Assembly: GCA_030618905.1 (NCBI GenBank) | Contig: JAUXCL010000158.1 | Span: 1-5,772, forward strand | Source: Bacteroidales bacterium | GTDB taxonomy: Bacteria > Bacteroidota > Bacteroidia > Bacteroidales > B18-G4 | Length of the DNA stretch: 5,772 nt | Reading direction: 5' to 3' | In this document: in pieces, positions 1-5,772 of the stretch | Numbering within the stretch: position 1 is the stretch's first letter | Layout: every line of letters starts with the position of its first letter | Made by a program: the position numbers and the translations under genes | Notes under the pieces: generated by a model | What the model saw: the letters and a program-made list of their open reading frames with translations, nothing else | Databases searched by the model: none | Told to the model about the DNA's origin: nothing

Positions 1-285
1 AAGGCGGAACTGGAATACACCTTGATTGGCAAGAGTGACAATTATTATCTGCTGGATGTTAATTTGCTTACAGGCAGGCATCATCAGATCCGGGTGCAGT
101 TGGCTGAGATCGGCTGTCCTGTAAAAGGTGATCTGAAGTATGGAGCAGCGCGCTCAAATAAAGACGGATCTATTCACCTTCATGCAAAAGAGATTGAATT
201 CATCCATCCGGTAAAAAAAGAAAAGATCATCATTTCAGCACCTCCCCCCAGGGATCCTGTTTGGGATTATTTTCGGGAGGAATAA
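1..285 (+). CDS. RluA-family RNA pseudouridine synthase, C-terminal part (5' end outside window)
   Basis: The frame is open from base 1 and ends at TAA 283-285, giving the last 94 residues. A TTG codon at 22 is the first possible start inside the window, but the homologous sequence continues upstream of it, so the true start lies outside. The visible part has the conserved RluA-family segment LLTGRHHQIRVQL (window residues 22-34), then GCPVKGDLKYGA and the terminal strand HLHAKEIEFIHPV, as in the end of the catalytic fold. Family members isomerise specific uridines of rRNA or tRNA to pseudouridine in the cytoplasm. The catalytic Asp motif (HRLD-type) should lie upstream and cannot be checked. 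The segment does not allow a choice among RluA, RluC, RluD and TruC-like members, so no symbol is given. The next gene begins 39 bp later in the same frame. Confidence 0.9.
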   Translation, partial: KAELEYTLIGKSDNYYLLDVNLLTGRHHQIRVQLAEIGCPVKGDLKYGAARSNKDGSIHLHAKEIEFIHPVKKEKIIISAPPPRDPVWDYFREE

Positions 286-305
286 GCAAGCTGGCATAAT
301 TGTTT

Positions 306-313
306 TATTTTTG
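306..313 (+). promoter_or_regulatory. Possible Bacteroidota -7 promoter box
   Basis: TATTTTTG fits the Bacteroidota -7 consensus TAnnTTTG. It lies 11 bp before the ATG at 325, so a transcript from it would have a leader of only a few bases. I see no convincing TTTG-type -33 box at the usual distance, so this may be chance in a T-rich gap, with the gene read through from upstream. Confidence 0.3.
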
Positions 314-331
314 ATGATAGCGCTATGATCA
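312..331 (+). repeat. 20-bp near-perfect palindrome spanning a start codon
   Basis: Positions 312-331 form an inverted repeat in which 9 of 10 base pairs match; the exception is G316 opposite G327. The central ten bases ATAGCGCTAT (317-326) are perfectly self-complementary. It covers the presumed transcription start region and the ATG at 325-327 of the large exported protein. It could be an operator half-site pair, a small mRNA hairpin or chance. Confidence 0.45.
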
Positions 332-3195
332 GGACCAGGCTATTATCATTGATAATTCTTCTTTTATGCTGCTCTTCGACTGTCTTCGCTCAGTATTACA
401 GTTCAGGGCAGGATCCGTTCTCCGTGCATTGGCAGCAGATCAAGACGGATCATTTCCGGGTCATCTTTCCTGAATCATTTGAAAAGAAAGCGCAATATAT
501 GGCCAACCTGATGGAGCTGGTATACCCTGAAGTTGGCAGATCCCTGGATGAATATCCAAAACGGATCCCTTTGATCCTTCATGAATATTCAGCTTCATCA
601 AATGCTTTTGTGGCCTGGGCACCTAAACGAATGGAGTTCTATTCTGTGCCTCCACAGGATTCTTATGCACAGCCCTGGCTGGATCAACTTGCCCTTCATG
701 AGCAGCGGCATACGGTGCAGATGAGCAAGATGTACCAGGGAACCGCCAAAGTATTGTCATGGTTGTTAGGACAGCAAGGGCCTATTGCGATCCTGGGGCT
801 TTATGTGCCATTCTGGTACCTGGAAGGAGATGCCGTAACGATTGAAACTGCGCAGAGTCATTCAGGGCGGGGCAGGACACCTTTTTTCGAAAACCAGATG
901 AGGGCGCAGATCCTGGAAAAAGGATTATACTCCTATGATAAAGCAACATTCAGGTCCTATAAAGACAATGTACCGAATCAATATATTTTTGGGTATCACT
1001 TCATTGCCCGGTCAAGAAAAAAATATGGCCCGCAATTATGGGATCATACGCTTAATGTAGTAGCGAAGAAGGCCTATATGATCGTTCCTTTCAACTATGG
1101 GATCAAGCAGGTTACCGGCTTGACCAAAGTGAAATTATATAAAGAAACCTTTGATGCACTGAAGGAAGAGTGGAAGCAGCAAAAGGAGCTAACCACCACA
1201 AACTATTTAAAGCCGGTTTCACAAAGGACTAAAAACTATACTGATTACACTTTGCCATCCTATGGGCTTGATAACAAGATAATTACCAGGAAGTCCAGCA
1301 TCAATGACATAACTCGTTTTGTTGCTCTTGCTGAAGATGGTGAAGAAGAGATAATTTTCACCCCGGGTTCAAGTAATCAAAATGCGCTTTCCTACGCCAA
1401 GGGGAAAATATACTGGTCAGAATCCGAGCCTGACCCACGCTGGCAAAACAGGAGCTATTCTGTAATCAAAGAATATGACATATTCACTGGCAAAAGAAGA
1501 AAACTCAGTAAAAAAAGCCGGTATTATGTACCGGCGGTCTCTCCGGATGGGAGCAAGCTGGCAGTCGTGGATGTTGACCCACAGAACCAATACAGCTTGC
1601 TGATACTGGATGCCGGTGATGGTAGCATCTTAAAGCGTATCAGCAGAGATGACAACACTTTTTTTATGACCCCCCGCTGGTCGGATGACAACCAGACTAT
1701 TGCCGTCATCCTGATGAACAGGCAGGGTAAAAGTCTGGCCCTGGTCAATGCAATAAGTGGGGAAATACAACTGCAAATCCCTTTTGGGTACATGGAGATC
1801 TCAAAACCGCTGCCCACCGGAAACCGGGTGTTTTTTACAGGTGCTTACAACGGAATTGACAATATCTATGTGCTGAATACAGAAGATAAAAGCATCCATC
1901 AATTGACCTCTTCCGAATTTGGGGCCAATGATGCTTTTATTGCGGAGGATGGCAATATGCTGCTTTATTCAGATTATACCAGCGATGGATACCAGGTGGT
2001 AGAAATGCCCCTTGATTCGGGTTTATGGTTACCTCTGAATAATGTACAAGATCATTCTATCAAGTTGTACGAAGCAATTAGCAAACAGGAAGACTGGGTG
2101 CTTGATGATGTCAAAGTTCCGGACACCACTTATGAAGTGAATCGCTTTCGCAGAATGCCTCACCTCTTCAATTTTCACAGCTGGGCCCCTGTTTCCCTGG
2201 ATATTTCATCCTATGAGATCAACCCCGGTGTGATGTTCCTGTCTCAAAATCAGCTCAGCACCAGTTTTTTCATCGCAGGATATGGCTATAATATCAATGA
2301 AGAAACAGGGAAACTCTATTTCAAATATAGTTATGAAGGGTTTTATCCGGTCATTGATGTCAATTTTGATTATGGTAAAAGAAAAGGACGAACTCGTCTC
2401 AGCGATAATTCCATATTGAATTATGAGTGGATGGAAACCAATATTGGTGCAGACATACGGGTACCCTTGTCCCTCACCAGGGGGAAATATTACAAAGGCA
2501 TCACACCCAGGGTATCCTTTGACCAAAAATTTCTCAATAAGGTTAAGCCCATTCCGGATTTATTCAGGATCAACAAGATCAGCACCATGGGCTATAGCAT
2601 CTATGCTTATCATCAATTGAAAACATCGGTCCGCGACATTTACCCGAAGTGGGGACAGATCCTGGACCTCTCCTATTACAATACACCAAACACCAATGAA
2701 CAAAGTGATATTTTTGCCGTCAATACCTATTTTTATGTCCCGGGGATAGCCAGGCACCAGGGGATCCGATTATATGCCGCTTACCAGCAGCGAAAGATCG
2801 ATGACTATAAATTTGGAGACCGTGTAAGTTATCCCAGGGGCATTACAGGTATGCAGGATGAGGAGTTGCTGAGTTTTTCAGCGACCTACAAGCTCCCCTT
2901 GTTTTACCCGGACCTGAGCCTGCCTCCGATCATCTATCTGAAGAGGGTTAAGATGGCATTGTTCTATGATTATTCCATCGGGATAAATGATGGAATAAAC
3001 ACCTATTACAGGTCAACCGGATTAGACCTGACAGGGGACATGAATATCCTACGGTTTCTTGCTCCTTTCGACCTTGGGGTCAGGATCATATACCTGCCGG
3101 AAGCTGATAAATTTGAATACCAGTTCCTGATCGGTATCAGTTTTGATTCATTTTATGTGGGACAAAACAACAGGCGTAACGGAAACATTTATTAG
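325..3195 (+). CDS. Exported gluzincin-like metallopeptidase with PD40/TolB-like beta-propeller and C-terminal outer-membrane beta-barrel-like region
   Basis: This is a 956-residue protein. The start at 325 is the first ATG after the upstream stop in this frame and is followed directly by a Sec signal peptide: Arg at 3 and 5, a hydrophobic core at about 7-15, and probable cleavage after VFA at residue 22. Residues about 35-290 resemble Peptidase_MA-type gluzincins, with HEQRH at 125-129 (bases 697-711) and a WYLEGDA motif giving a likely third zinc ligand, Glu167. Residues about 305-570 hold roughly six beta-propeller repeats, clearest at VSPDGSKLAVV (404-414) and WSDDNQTIAVI (452-462). Residues about 615-956 are rich in alternating aromatic and polar strands with turns such as YNINEETGKLYFKYSY, and end in Tyr, as expected for an outer-membrane barrel. 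Periplasmic or surface proteolysis at the outer membrane is inferred; no substrate is known to me. Automatic annotation might call it TolB, but it lacks TolB architecture and has no pal/tol neighbours. Confidence 0.85.
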   Translation: MIRTRLLSLIILLLCCSSTVFAQYYSSGQDPFSVHWQQIKTDHFRVIFPESFEKKAQYMANLMELVYPEVGRSLDEYPKRIPLILHEYSASSNAFVAWAPKRMEFYSVPPQDSYAQPWLDQLALHEQRHTVQMSKMYQGTAKVLSWLLGQQGPIAILGLYVPFWYLEGDAVTIETAQSHSGRGRTPFFENQMRAQILEKGLYSYDKATFRSYKDNVPNQYIFGYHFIARSRKKYGPQLWDHTLNVVAKKAYMIVPFNYGIKQVTGLTKVKLYKETFDALKEEWKQQKELTTTNYLKPVSQRTKNYTDYTLPSYGLDNKIITRKSSINDITRFVALAEDGEEEIIFTPGSSNQNALSYAKGKIYWSESEPDPRWQNRSYSVIKEYDIFTGKRRKLSKKSRYYVPAVSPDGSKLAVVDVDPQNQYSLLILDAGDGSILKRISRDDNTFFMTPRWSDDNQTIAVILMNRQGKSLALVNAISGEIQLQIPFGYMEISKPLPTGNRVFFTGAYNGIDNIYVLNTEDKSIHQLTSSEFGANDAFIAEDGNMLLYSDYTSDGYQVVEMPLDSGLWLPLNNVQDHSIKLYEAISKQEDWVLDDVKVPDTTYEVNRFRRMPHLFNFHSWAPVSLDISSYEINPGVMFLSQNQLSTSFFIAGYGYNINEETGKLYFKYSYEGFYPVIDVNFDYGKRKGRTRLSDNSILNYEWMETNIGADIRVPLSLTRGKYYKGITPRVSFDQKFLNKVKPIPDLFRINKISTMGYSIYAYHQLKTSVRDIYPKWGQILDLSYYNTPNTNEQSDIFAVNTYFYVPGIARHQGIRLYAAYQQRKIDDYKFGDRVSYPRGITGMQDEELLSFSATYKLPLFYPDLSLPPIIYLKRVKMALFYDYSIGINDGINTYYRSTGLDLTGDMNILRFLAPFDLGVRIIYLPEADKFEYQFLIGISFDSFYVGQNNRRNGNIY
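1510..1535 (-). terminator. Minus-strand terminator-like hairpin inside the propeller gene
   Basis: GCCGGTA (1517-1523) and TACCGGC (1529-1535) form a perfect 7-bp stem with a 5-base loop. Seven A's at 1510-1516 precede it, so on the minus strand the hairpin is followed immediately by seven T's, the form of an intrinsic terminator. There is no minus-strand gene here; if real, it would stop antisense transcription. It may be only a by-product of the encoded KKSRYYVPA. Confidence 0.3.
1815..1836 (+). terminator. Weak plus-strand terminator-like hairpin inside the propeller gene
   Basis: CACCGG (1815-1820) can pair with CCGGGTG (1824-1830) around an AAA loop, leaving one G bulged, and six T's follow directly (1831-1836). 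This resembles an intrinsic terminator in the sense direction within a coding region. The bulge and short stem make it weak, and chance is the likeliest explanation. Confidence 0.15.
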
Positions 3196-3216
3196 TTTTG
3201 AACAAACAAGATCACC

Positions 3217-3678
3217 ATGAAAAGCAGGCCTCTTAAATTACAGGAAGAAATGGAGCGCATTATCCTTAAATGTGACGTTTGTTATATCGGGATGATCGAC
3301 CAGCAAAATGAGCCCTATGTATTGCCTTTCAATTTCGGGTATCAAGACAATACCATATACCTGCATTCTGCCAGAGAAGGCAAAAAGATTGATATCCTGA
3401 AGAACAACAATAAAGTCTGTGTAGCCTTTAGCACAGATCATGCACTAAAGTGGGTCAATGAGGAAGTAGCTTGCAGCTGGGGCATGAAATACCGCAGTGT
3501 ACTGGCCTTTGGAAAGGTTGTATTCATCGATGATCACGATGAAAGGATCGAAGCCCTGAATGTCATCATGAGTAATTACTCAGATCAGAATTTTGATTAT
3601 AGCAAGCCGGCTGTGCTTGATGTGCAGCCGTATAAGGTTGTGATAGAGAAGATGGAAGGGAGAGCGTATGGATACTAA
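3217..3678 (+). CDS. Pyridoxamine 5'-phosphate oxidase-like, FMN-binding split-barrel protein (NimA-type family)
   Basis: This is a 153-residue protein starting 21 bp after the previous stop; the leader is A-rich (AACAAACAAG) without a Shine-Dalgarno sequence. The sequence follows the Pyridox_ox_2 pattern from end to end: an N-terminal helix ending in ILKCDVCYIGM, then EPYVLPFNFGYQDNTIYLHSA (32-52), GKKIDILKNNNKVCVAF (55-71), and YRSVLAFGKVVFIDD (92-106) followed by a helix. The HSA-x-EGKK segment is typical of the flavin phosphate-binding region. Relatives are small homodimeric cytoplasmic proteins that bind FMN or related flavins; some (Nim) are linked to nitroimidazole resistance. The length is usual and complete. 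The substrate cannot be told from sequence, and resistance should not be assumed from family membership. It is not PdxH, which is longer and has different substrate-binding motifs. Confidence 0.85.
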   Translation: MKSRPLKLQEEMERIILKCDVCYIGMIDQQNEPYVLPFNFGYQDNTIYLHSAREGKKIDILKNNNKVCVAFSTDHALKWVNEEVACSWGMKYRSVLAFGKVVFIDDHDERIEALNVIMSNYSDQNFDYSKPAVLDVQPYKVVIEKMEGRAYGY

Positions 3679-3682
3679 GATG

Positions 3683-3747
3683 ATATCTGATTTATGTTGA
3701 GGTTGAGCAATGCGAAACCGAAATCCCGCTTTAGCGGGAATATCTGA
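3683..3747 (+). repeat. 8-bp direct repeats bracketing the gap before purE
   Basis: ATATCTGA occurs at 3683-3690 and again at 3740-3747, and each copy is followed by a TTTA- or TTTGATTTA-like stretch. The two copies enclose about 50 bp that include the hairpin at 3724-3739. The arrangement could mark a small inserted repeat unit, or be coincidence in AT-rich DNA. Confidence 0.3.
3724..3739 (+). terminator. GC-rich hairpin between the flavoprotein gene and purE
   Basis: TCCCGC (3724-3729) and GCGGGA (3734-3739) form a perfect 6-bp stem with a TTTA loop. It sits 45 bp after the flavoprotein stop and 34 bp before purE. No T-run follows on the + strand, so it is not a classic intrinsic terminator; on the minus strand it is followed by TTTCGGTTTC, also imperfect. 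It may be a transcript-end stabilising hairpin or an interspersed intergenic repeat. Confidence 0.45.
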
Positions 3748-3753
3748 TATTTG
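3746..3753 (+). promoter_or_regulatory. Possible -7 promoter box for purE
   Basis: GATATTTG matches TAnnTTTG at 7 of 8 positions and ends 20 bp before the purE ATG, after the hairpin. No clear -33 box is seen. Together with the hairpin it suggests that purE may start a new transcript. Confidence 0.25.
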
Positions 3754-3773
3754 ATTTAAAAAAAGAAGAAAAT

Positions 3774-4277
3774 ATGAAAGCTTTGGTAAGTATTATAATG
3801 GGCAGCACATCGGACCTTCCGGTGATGGAAAAGGCTGCAAAGATCCTGGATGAGATGGAGATTCCTTTTGAAATGAATGCTTTATCAGCCCACAGGACTC
3901 CTGAGAAAGTAGAAGAATTCGCAAAAACAGCACATGATCGCGGTGTTCGGGTCATCATTGCAGGTGCCGGCATGGCTGCACACCTGCCTGGAGTGATCGC
4001 TTCTATGACACCCATCCCGGTTATTGGTGTGCCAATCAAGGCCACCCTGGATGGCATGGATGCTTTACTTTCAATAGTCCAGATGCCTCCTGGCATTCCG
4101 GTTGCGACAGTTGGAATTAATGCTGCCCAGAATGCCGGTATCCTGGCGATGCAAATTCTTGCGACAGGCAATGAGGAATTAATGGAAAAAGCCGTTGCCT
4201 ATAAAAACAATTTGAAGGATAAGATCGTGAAAGCTAATGAGGAACTTGCCGGGGTAAAGTTCAAATACAAAGTATAA
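3774..4277 (+). CDS. purE: N5-carboxyaminoimidazole ribonucleotide mutase (PurE, class I)
   Basis: This is a complete 167-residue PurE. It interconverts N5-CAIR and CAIR in the de novo purine pathway, in the cytoplasm, normally as an octamer. Class I hallmarks are in order: the N-terminal strand and nucleotide loop IIMGSTSD (7-14), SAHRTPE (38-44) with the catalytic His40, AGAGMAAHLPG (63-73), and the subunit-core motif LLSIVQMPPGIPVAT (98-112) followed by NAG (120-122). The SIVQMP motif and AAHLPG loop favour the bacterial mutase over the class II AIR carboxylase, which implies a PurK partner; purK is not in this window. The ATG is preceded by an A-rich run (AAAAAAAGAAGAAAAT), the usual Bacteroidota initiation context, and codes straight into the first strand, so the start is secure. 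The C-terminal helix after about residue 133 is lysine-rich. Confidence 0.97.
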   Translation: MKALVSIIMGSTSDLPVMEKAAKILDEMEIPFEMNALSAHRTPEKVEEFAKTAHDRGVRVIIAGAGMAAHLPGVIASMTPIPVIGVPIKATLDGMDALLSIVQMPPGIPVATVGINAAQNAGILAMQILATGNEELMEKAVAYKNNLKDKIVKANEELAGVKFKYKV

Positions 4278-4296
4278 TCAGGCTGTTTATCATTTA

Positions 4297-4304
4297 TATA
4301 TTTG
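4297..4304 (+). promoter_or_regulatory. -7 promoter box upstream of hpt
   Basis: TATATTTG is an exact match to the Bacteroidota -7 consensus TAnnTTTG, and is followed by TATCATC, a familiar start-site context in this phylum. It lies 31 bp before the hpt ATG and 19 bp after the purE stop, giving a leader of about 25 bases. The -33 element is weak (TGTTT at 4284-4288 is slightly too close). It would drive hpt and obg together. Confidence 0.55.
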
Positions 4305-4335
4305 TATCATCATCACAAGCAAATATTTCGTTTTT

Positions 4336-4872
4336 ATGGATAATATACAGGTCAAAGACAAATCATTTTCGCTATTTATTTCAGCTGAGGAAATTGACCA
4401 GGCAGTTAGCGAAGTAGCAGCCCATATCGCACAGGATCTGAGAGGCAAGAATCCGCTATTCATTGTCGTTTTGAACGGTGCCTATATGTTTGCCGCCGAC
4501 CTGATCCGTAAGTTTGATTTTGATTGTGAAATTTCATTCGTGCGACTGTCTTCATATGCAGGAATGGAAACAACATCAAAGGTAAGAGAAGTGATCGGGT
4601 TGTATGAAAACCTGACTGACAGAGAAGTGGTTGTCATTGAAGATATCATTGACACCGGCATCAGTATGGCTTTTTTCCTGGACAAGATCAGGGAAACAAA
4701 CGTTAAGTCTGTCAGACTGGGCACATTACTCTTCAAACCAGATGCCTTCAGGAAAAATTATCATATTGATTATGTCGGGATAAAGATCCCAAATGAGTTT
4801 ATCGTGGGTTATGGCCTGGATTATGATGGTTTGGGCCGCAACTATCCGGATATCTATAAAATCGTCGAATAG
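4336..4872 (+). CDS. hpt: Hypoxanthine phosphoribosyltransferase
   Basis: This is a complete 178-residue type I phosphoribosyltransferase for purine salvage, converting hypoxanthine (and usually guanine) plus PRPP to IMP or GMP in the cytoplasm. Landmarks are VVLNGAYMFAADL (44-56), the flexible active-site loop RLSSYAG (70-76), the PRPP-binding signature VVVIEDIIDTG (98-108) with acidic residues Glu102 and Asp103, LLFKPDAF (131-138) with Lys134 placed to contact the base, and IPNEFIVGYGLDYDGLGRNYP (151-171), whose Asp162 matches the metal-binding Asp of human HPRT. This last segment separates HPRT from xanthine- or adenine-specific relatives. Length is typical for bacteria. There is no Shine-Dalgarno sequence; the leader before the ATG is T-rich. 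It sits 58 bp after purE with its own -7 box, and obg follows after 10 bp, so the two probably form one transcript. Confidence 0.96.
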   Translation: MDNIQVKDKSFSLFISAEEIDQAVSEVAAHIAQDLRGKNPLFIVVLNGAYMFAADLIRKFDFDCEISFVRLSSYAGMETTSKVREVIGLYENLTDREVVVIEDIIDTGISMAFFLDKIRETNVKSVRLGTLLFKPDAFRKNYHIDYVGIKIPNEFIVGYGLDYDGLGRNYPDIYKIVE

Positions 4873-4882
4873 CACATCCATC

Positions 4883-5772
4883 ATGGGCAATTCTAACTTC
4901 GTTGATTATGTTAAGATCTATTGCCGTTCAGGCAAGGGAGGTGCCGGCTCAACCCACCTGAGAAGGGAGAAATATATCCAGAAAGGAGGTCCGGATGGTG
5001 GTGATGGTGGAAGGGGTGGACATATCATCCTTCAGGGAAATGACCAGTTGTGGACACTATTGCACTTAAGATATACAAAGCATATCAAAGCCGGGCATGG
5101 TGAGTCTGGCGGCAGGCAAACGAGTACCGGCGCCAGCGGGAAAGATACTGTGATTGAAGTTCCGCTTGGCACGGTTGCCAAAGATGCAGAAACCGGAGAT
5201 ATTATCTGTGAGATTACTGGACATAATGAACAGAAGACCCTGCTGGAAGGTGGAAGAGGAGGGCTGGGGAATACTCATTTTAAGTCAGCGACAAACCAAA
5301 CCCCCAGGTATGCTCAACCGGGAGAACCATTTACCGAAGCATGGTTTATCATTGAGTTGAAACTCCTGGCAGATGTCGGACTGGTTGGCTTTCCCAATGC
5401 AGGAAAATCAACCTTGCTTTCAGTTGTCTCTGCCGCAAAACCGGAGATCGCAGATTACCCGTTTACAACTTTAAGGCCCAATCTGGGTATAGTCTCTTAC
5501 CGGGATCATCGATCGTTTGTAATGGCAGATATACCCGGAATCATCGAAGGGGCACATGAAGGCAAAGGATTAGGATTGCGATTTTTACGACATATCGAAA
5601 GAAATTCAGTTTTATTATTCATGGTACCAGCTGATGCCGATGACATCAAAAAAGAATATTTCGTCCTGCTCAATGAGTTGAAACAATACAATCCTGAACT
5701 TCTGGATAAGAGGATACTGCTGGCTATCACCAAGTCTGATTTGCTTGATGATGAACTTCAGGATGAAATCGA
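4883..5772 (+). CDS. obg: Obg/CgtA ribosome-associated GTPase, N-terminal 296 residues (3' end outside window)
   Basis: The frame runs from ATG 4883 to the right edge without a stop. Residues 1-158 are the glycine-rich Obg fold, from FVDYVKIYCRSGKGGAGS through GGPDGGDGGRGG (35-46) to EGGRGGLGNTHFKS (122-135). The G domain follows: G1 GFPNAGKST (169-177), switch I/G2 YPFTTLRPNLG (192-202), G3 DIPGIIEGAHEGKGLG (216-231), and G4 at 283-286 as TKSD instead of NKxD. G5 and the C-terminus lie outside. Obg proteins bind GTP/GDP, act in maturation of the large ribosomal subunit and connect growth to guanine-nucleotide levels. The start is supported by the usual first strand at residues 6-14 and by a 10-bp gap from hpt. 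The pairing with hpt suits a gene whose product responds to the guanine nucleotide pool, though this is inference from position. Confidence 0.96.
   Translation, partial: MGNSNFVDYVKIYCRSGKGGAGSTHLRREKYIQKGGPDGGDGGRGGHIILQGNDQLWTLLHLRYTKHIKAGHGESGGRQTSTGASGKDTVIEVPLGTVAKDAETGDIICEITGHNEQKTLLEGGRGGLGNTHFKSATNQTPRYAQPGEPFTEAWFIIELKLLADVGLVGFPNAGKSTLLSVVSAAKPEIADYPFTTLRPNLGIVSYRDHRSFVMADIPGIIEGAHEGKGLGLRFLRHIERNSVLLFMVPADADDIKKEYFVLLNELKQYNPELLDKRILLAITKSDLLDDELQDEI

Noticed and set aside
325..390. Lipoprotein signal peptide using Cys15 or Cys16
   Set aside because: The residues before the cysteines (LLL) do not fit a lipobox, and a good signal peptidase I site (VFA before Gln23) follows.
2206..2526. 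106-residue minus-strand open frame opposite the barrel-like region
   Set aside because: It is a shadow of a clearly coding + strand and shows no family motif or own start context.
325..3195. Annotation as the TolB translocation protein
   Set aside because: The propeller resembles TolB repeats, but the N-terminal HExxH peptidase-like domain, the barrel-like C-terminus, the 956-residue length and the absence of pal/tol neighbours argue against it.
3217..3678. Nitroimidazole-resistance (nim) gene call
   Set aside because: The fold family fits, but the family is broad and no sequence feature here shows nitroreductase activity, so only the family is named.
3731..4171. 146-residue open frame on the minus strand opposite purE
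   Set aside because: It lies wholly across purE, which has every class I motif; the antisense frame has low-complexity Ala/Ile/Met-rich content and no recognisable domain.
4977..5018. Possible GGT/GGA-rich tandem repeat
   Set aside because: It simply encodes the conserved glycine-rich GGPDGGDGGRGG segment of the Obg fold.
5066..5360. Short open frames on both strands inside the obg region
   Set aside because: The obg frame from 4883 to the window edge carries unmistakable Obg-fold and GTPase motifs, so these are shadows.

Overview
The window looks like an ordinary chromosomal segment of a Bacteroidota bacterium, probably a Bacteroidales-like lineage. The evidence is moderate GC, A-rich or featureless translation starts instead of Shine-Dalgarno sequences, TAnnTTTG-type -7 promoter boxes, and the gene types themselves. 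All six genes are on the + strand and tightly spaced. No mobile element, CRISPR array, tRNA or rRNA is visible, and no gap without a gene exceeds about 100 bp.

Layout: (1) the C-terminal end of an RluA-family pseudouridine synthase, cut by the left edge; (2) a 956-residue exported protein with three parts, a gluzincin-type metallopeptidase domain (HEQRH plus a downstream Glu), a PD40/TolB-like beta-propeller and a C-terminal region resembling an outer-membrane beta-barrel; (3) a small flavin-binding protein of the pyridoxamine-phosphate-oxidase/NimA type; (4) purE; (5) hpt; (6) the first 296 residues of the ribosome-associated GTPase Obg, cut by the right edge.

The right half carries purine genes: de novo synthesis (PurE), salvage (Hpt) and a guanine-nucleotide-dependent ribosome-assembly GTPase (Obg). 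hpt and obg are almost certainly cotranscribed, with a 10-bp gap and a good -7 box in front of hpt. The left half joins an RNA-modification enzyme to an envelope protein; these probably share only transcription direction.

No new multi-gene system is evident. The best candidate for something poorly described is the peptidase/propeller/barrel protein. Smaller observations are a near-palindrome over its start codon, two terminator-like hairpins inside its coding region on opposite strands, a hairpin between short repeats ahead of purE, and a non-canonical G4 motif in Obg.
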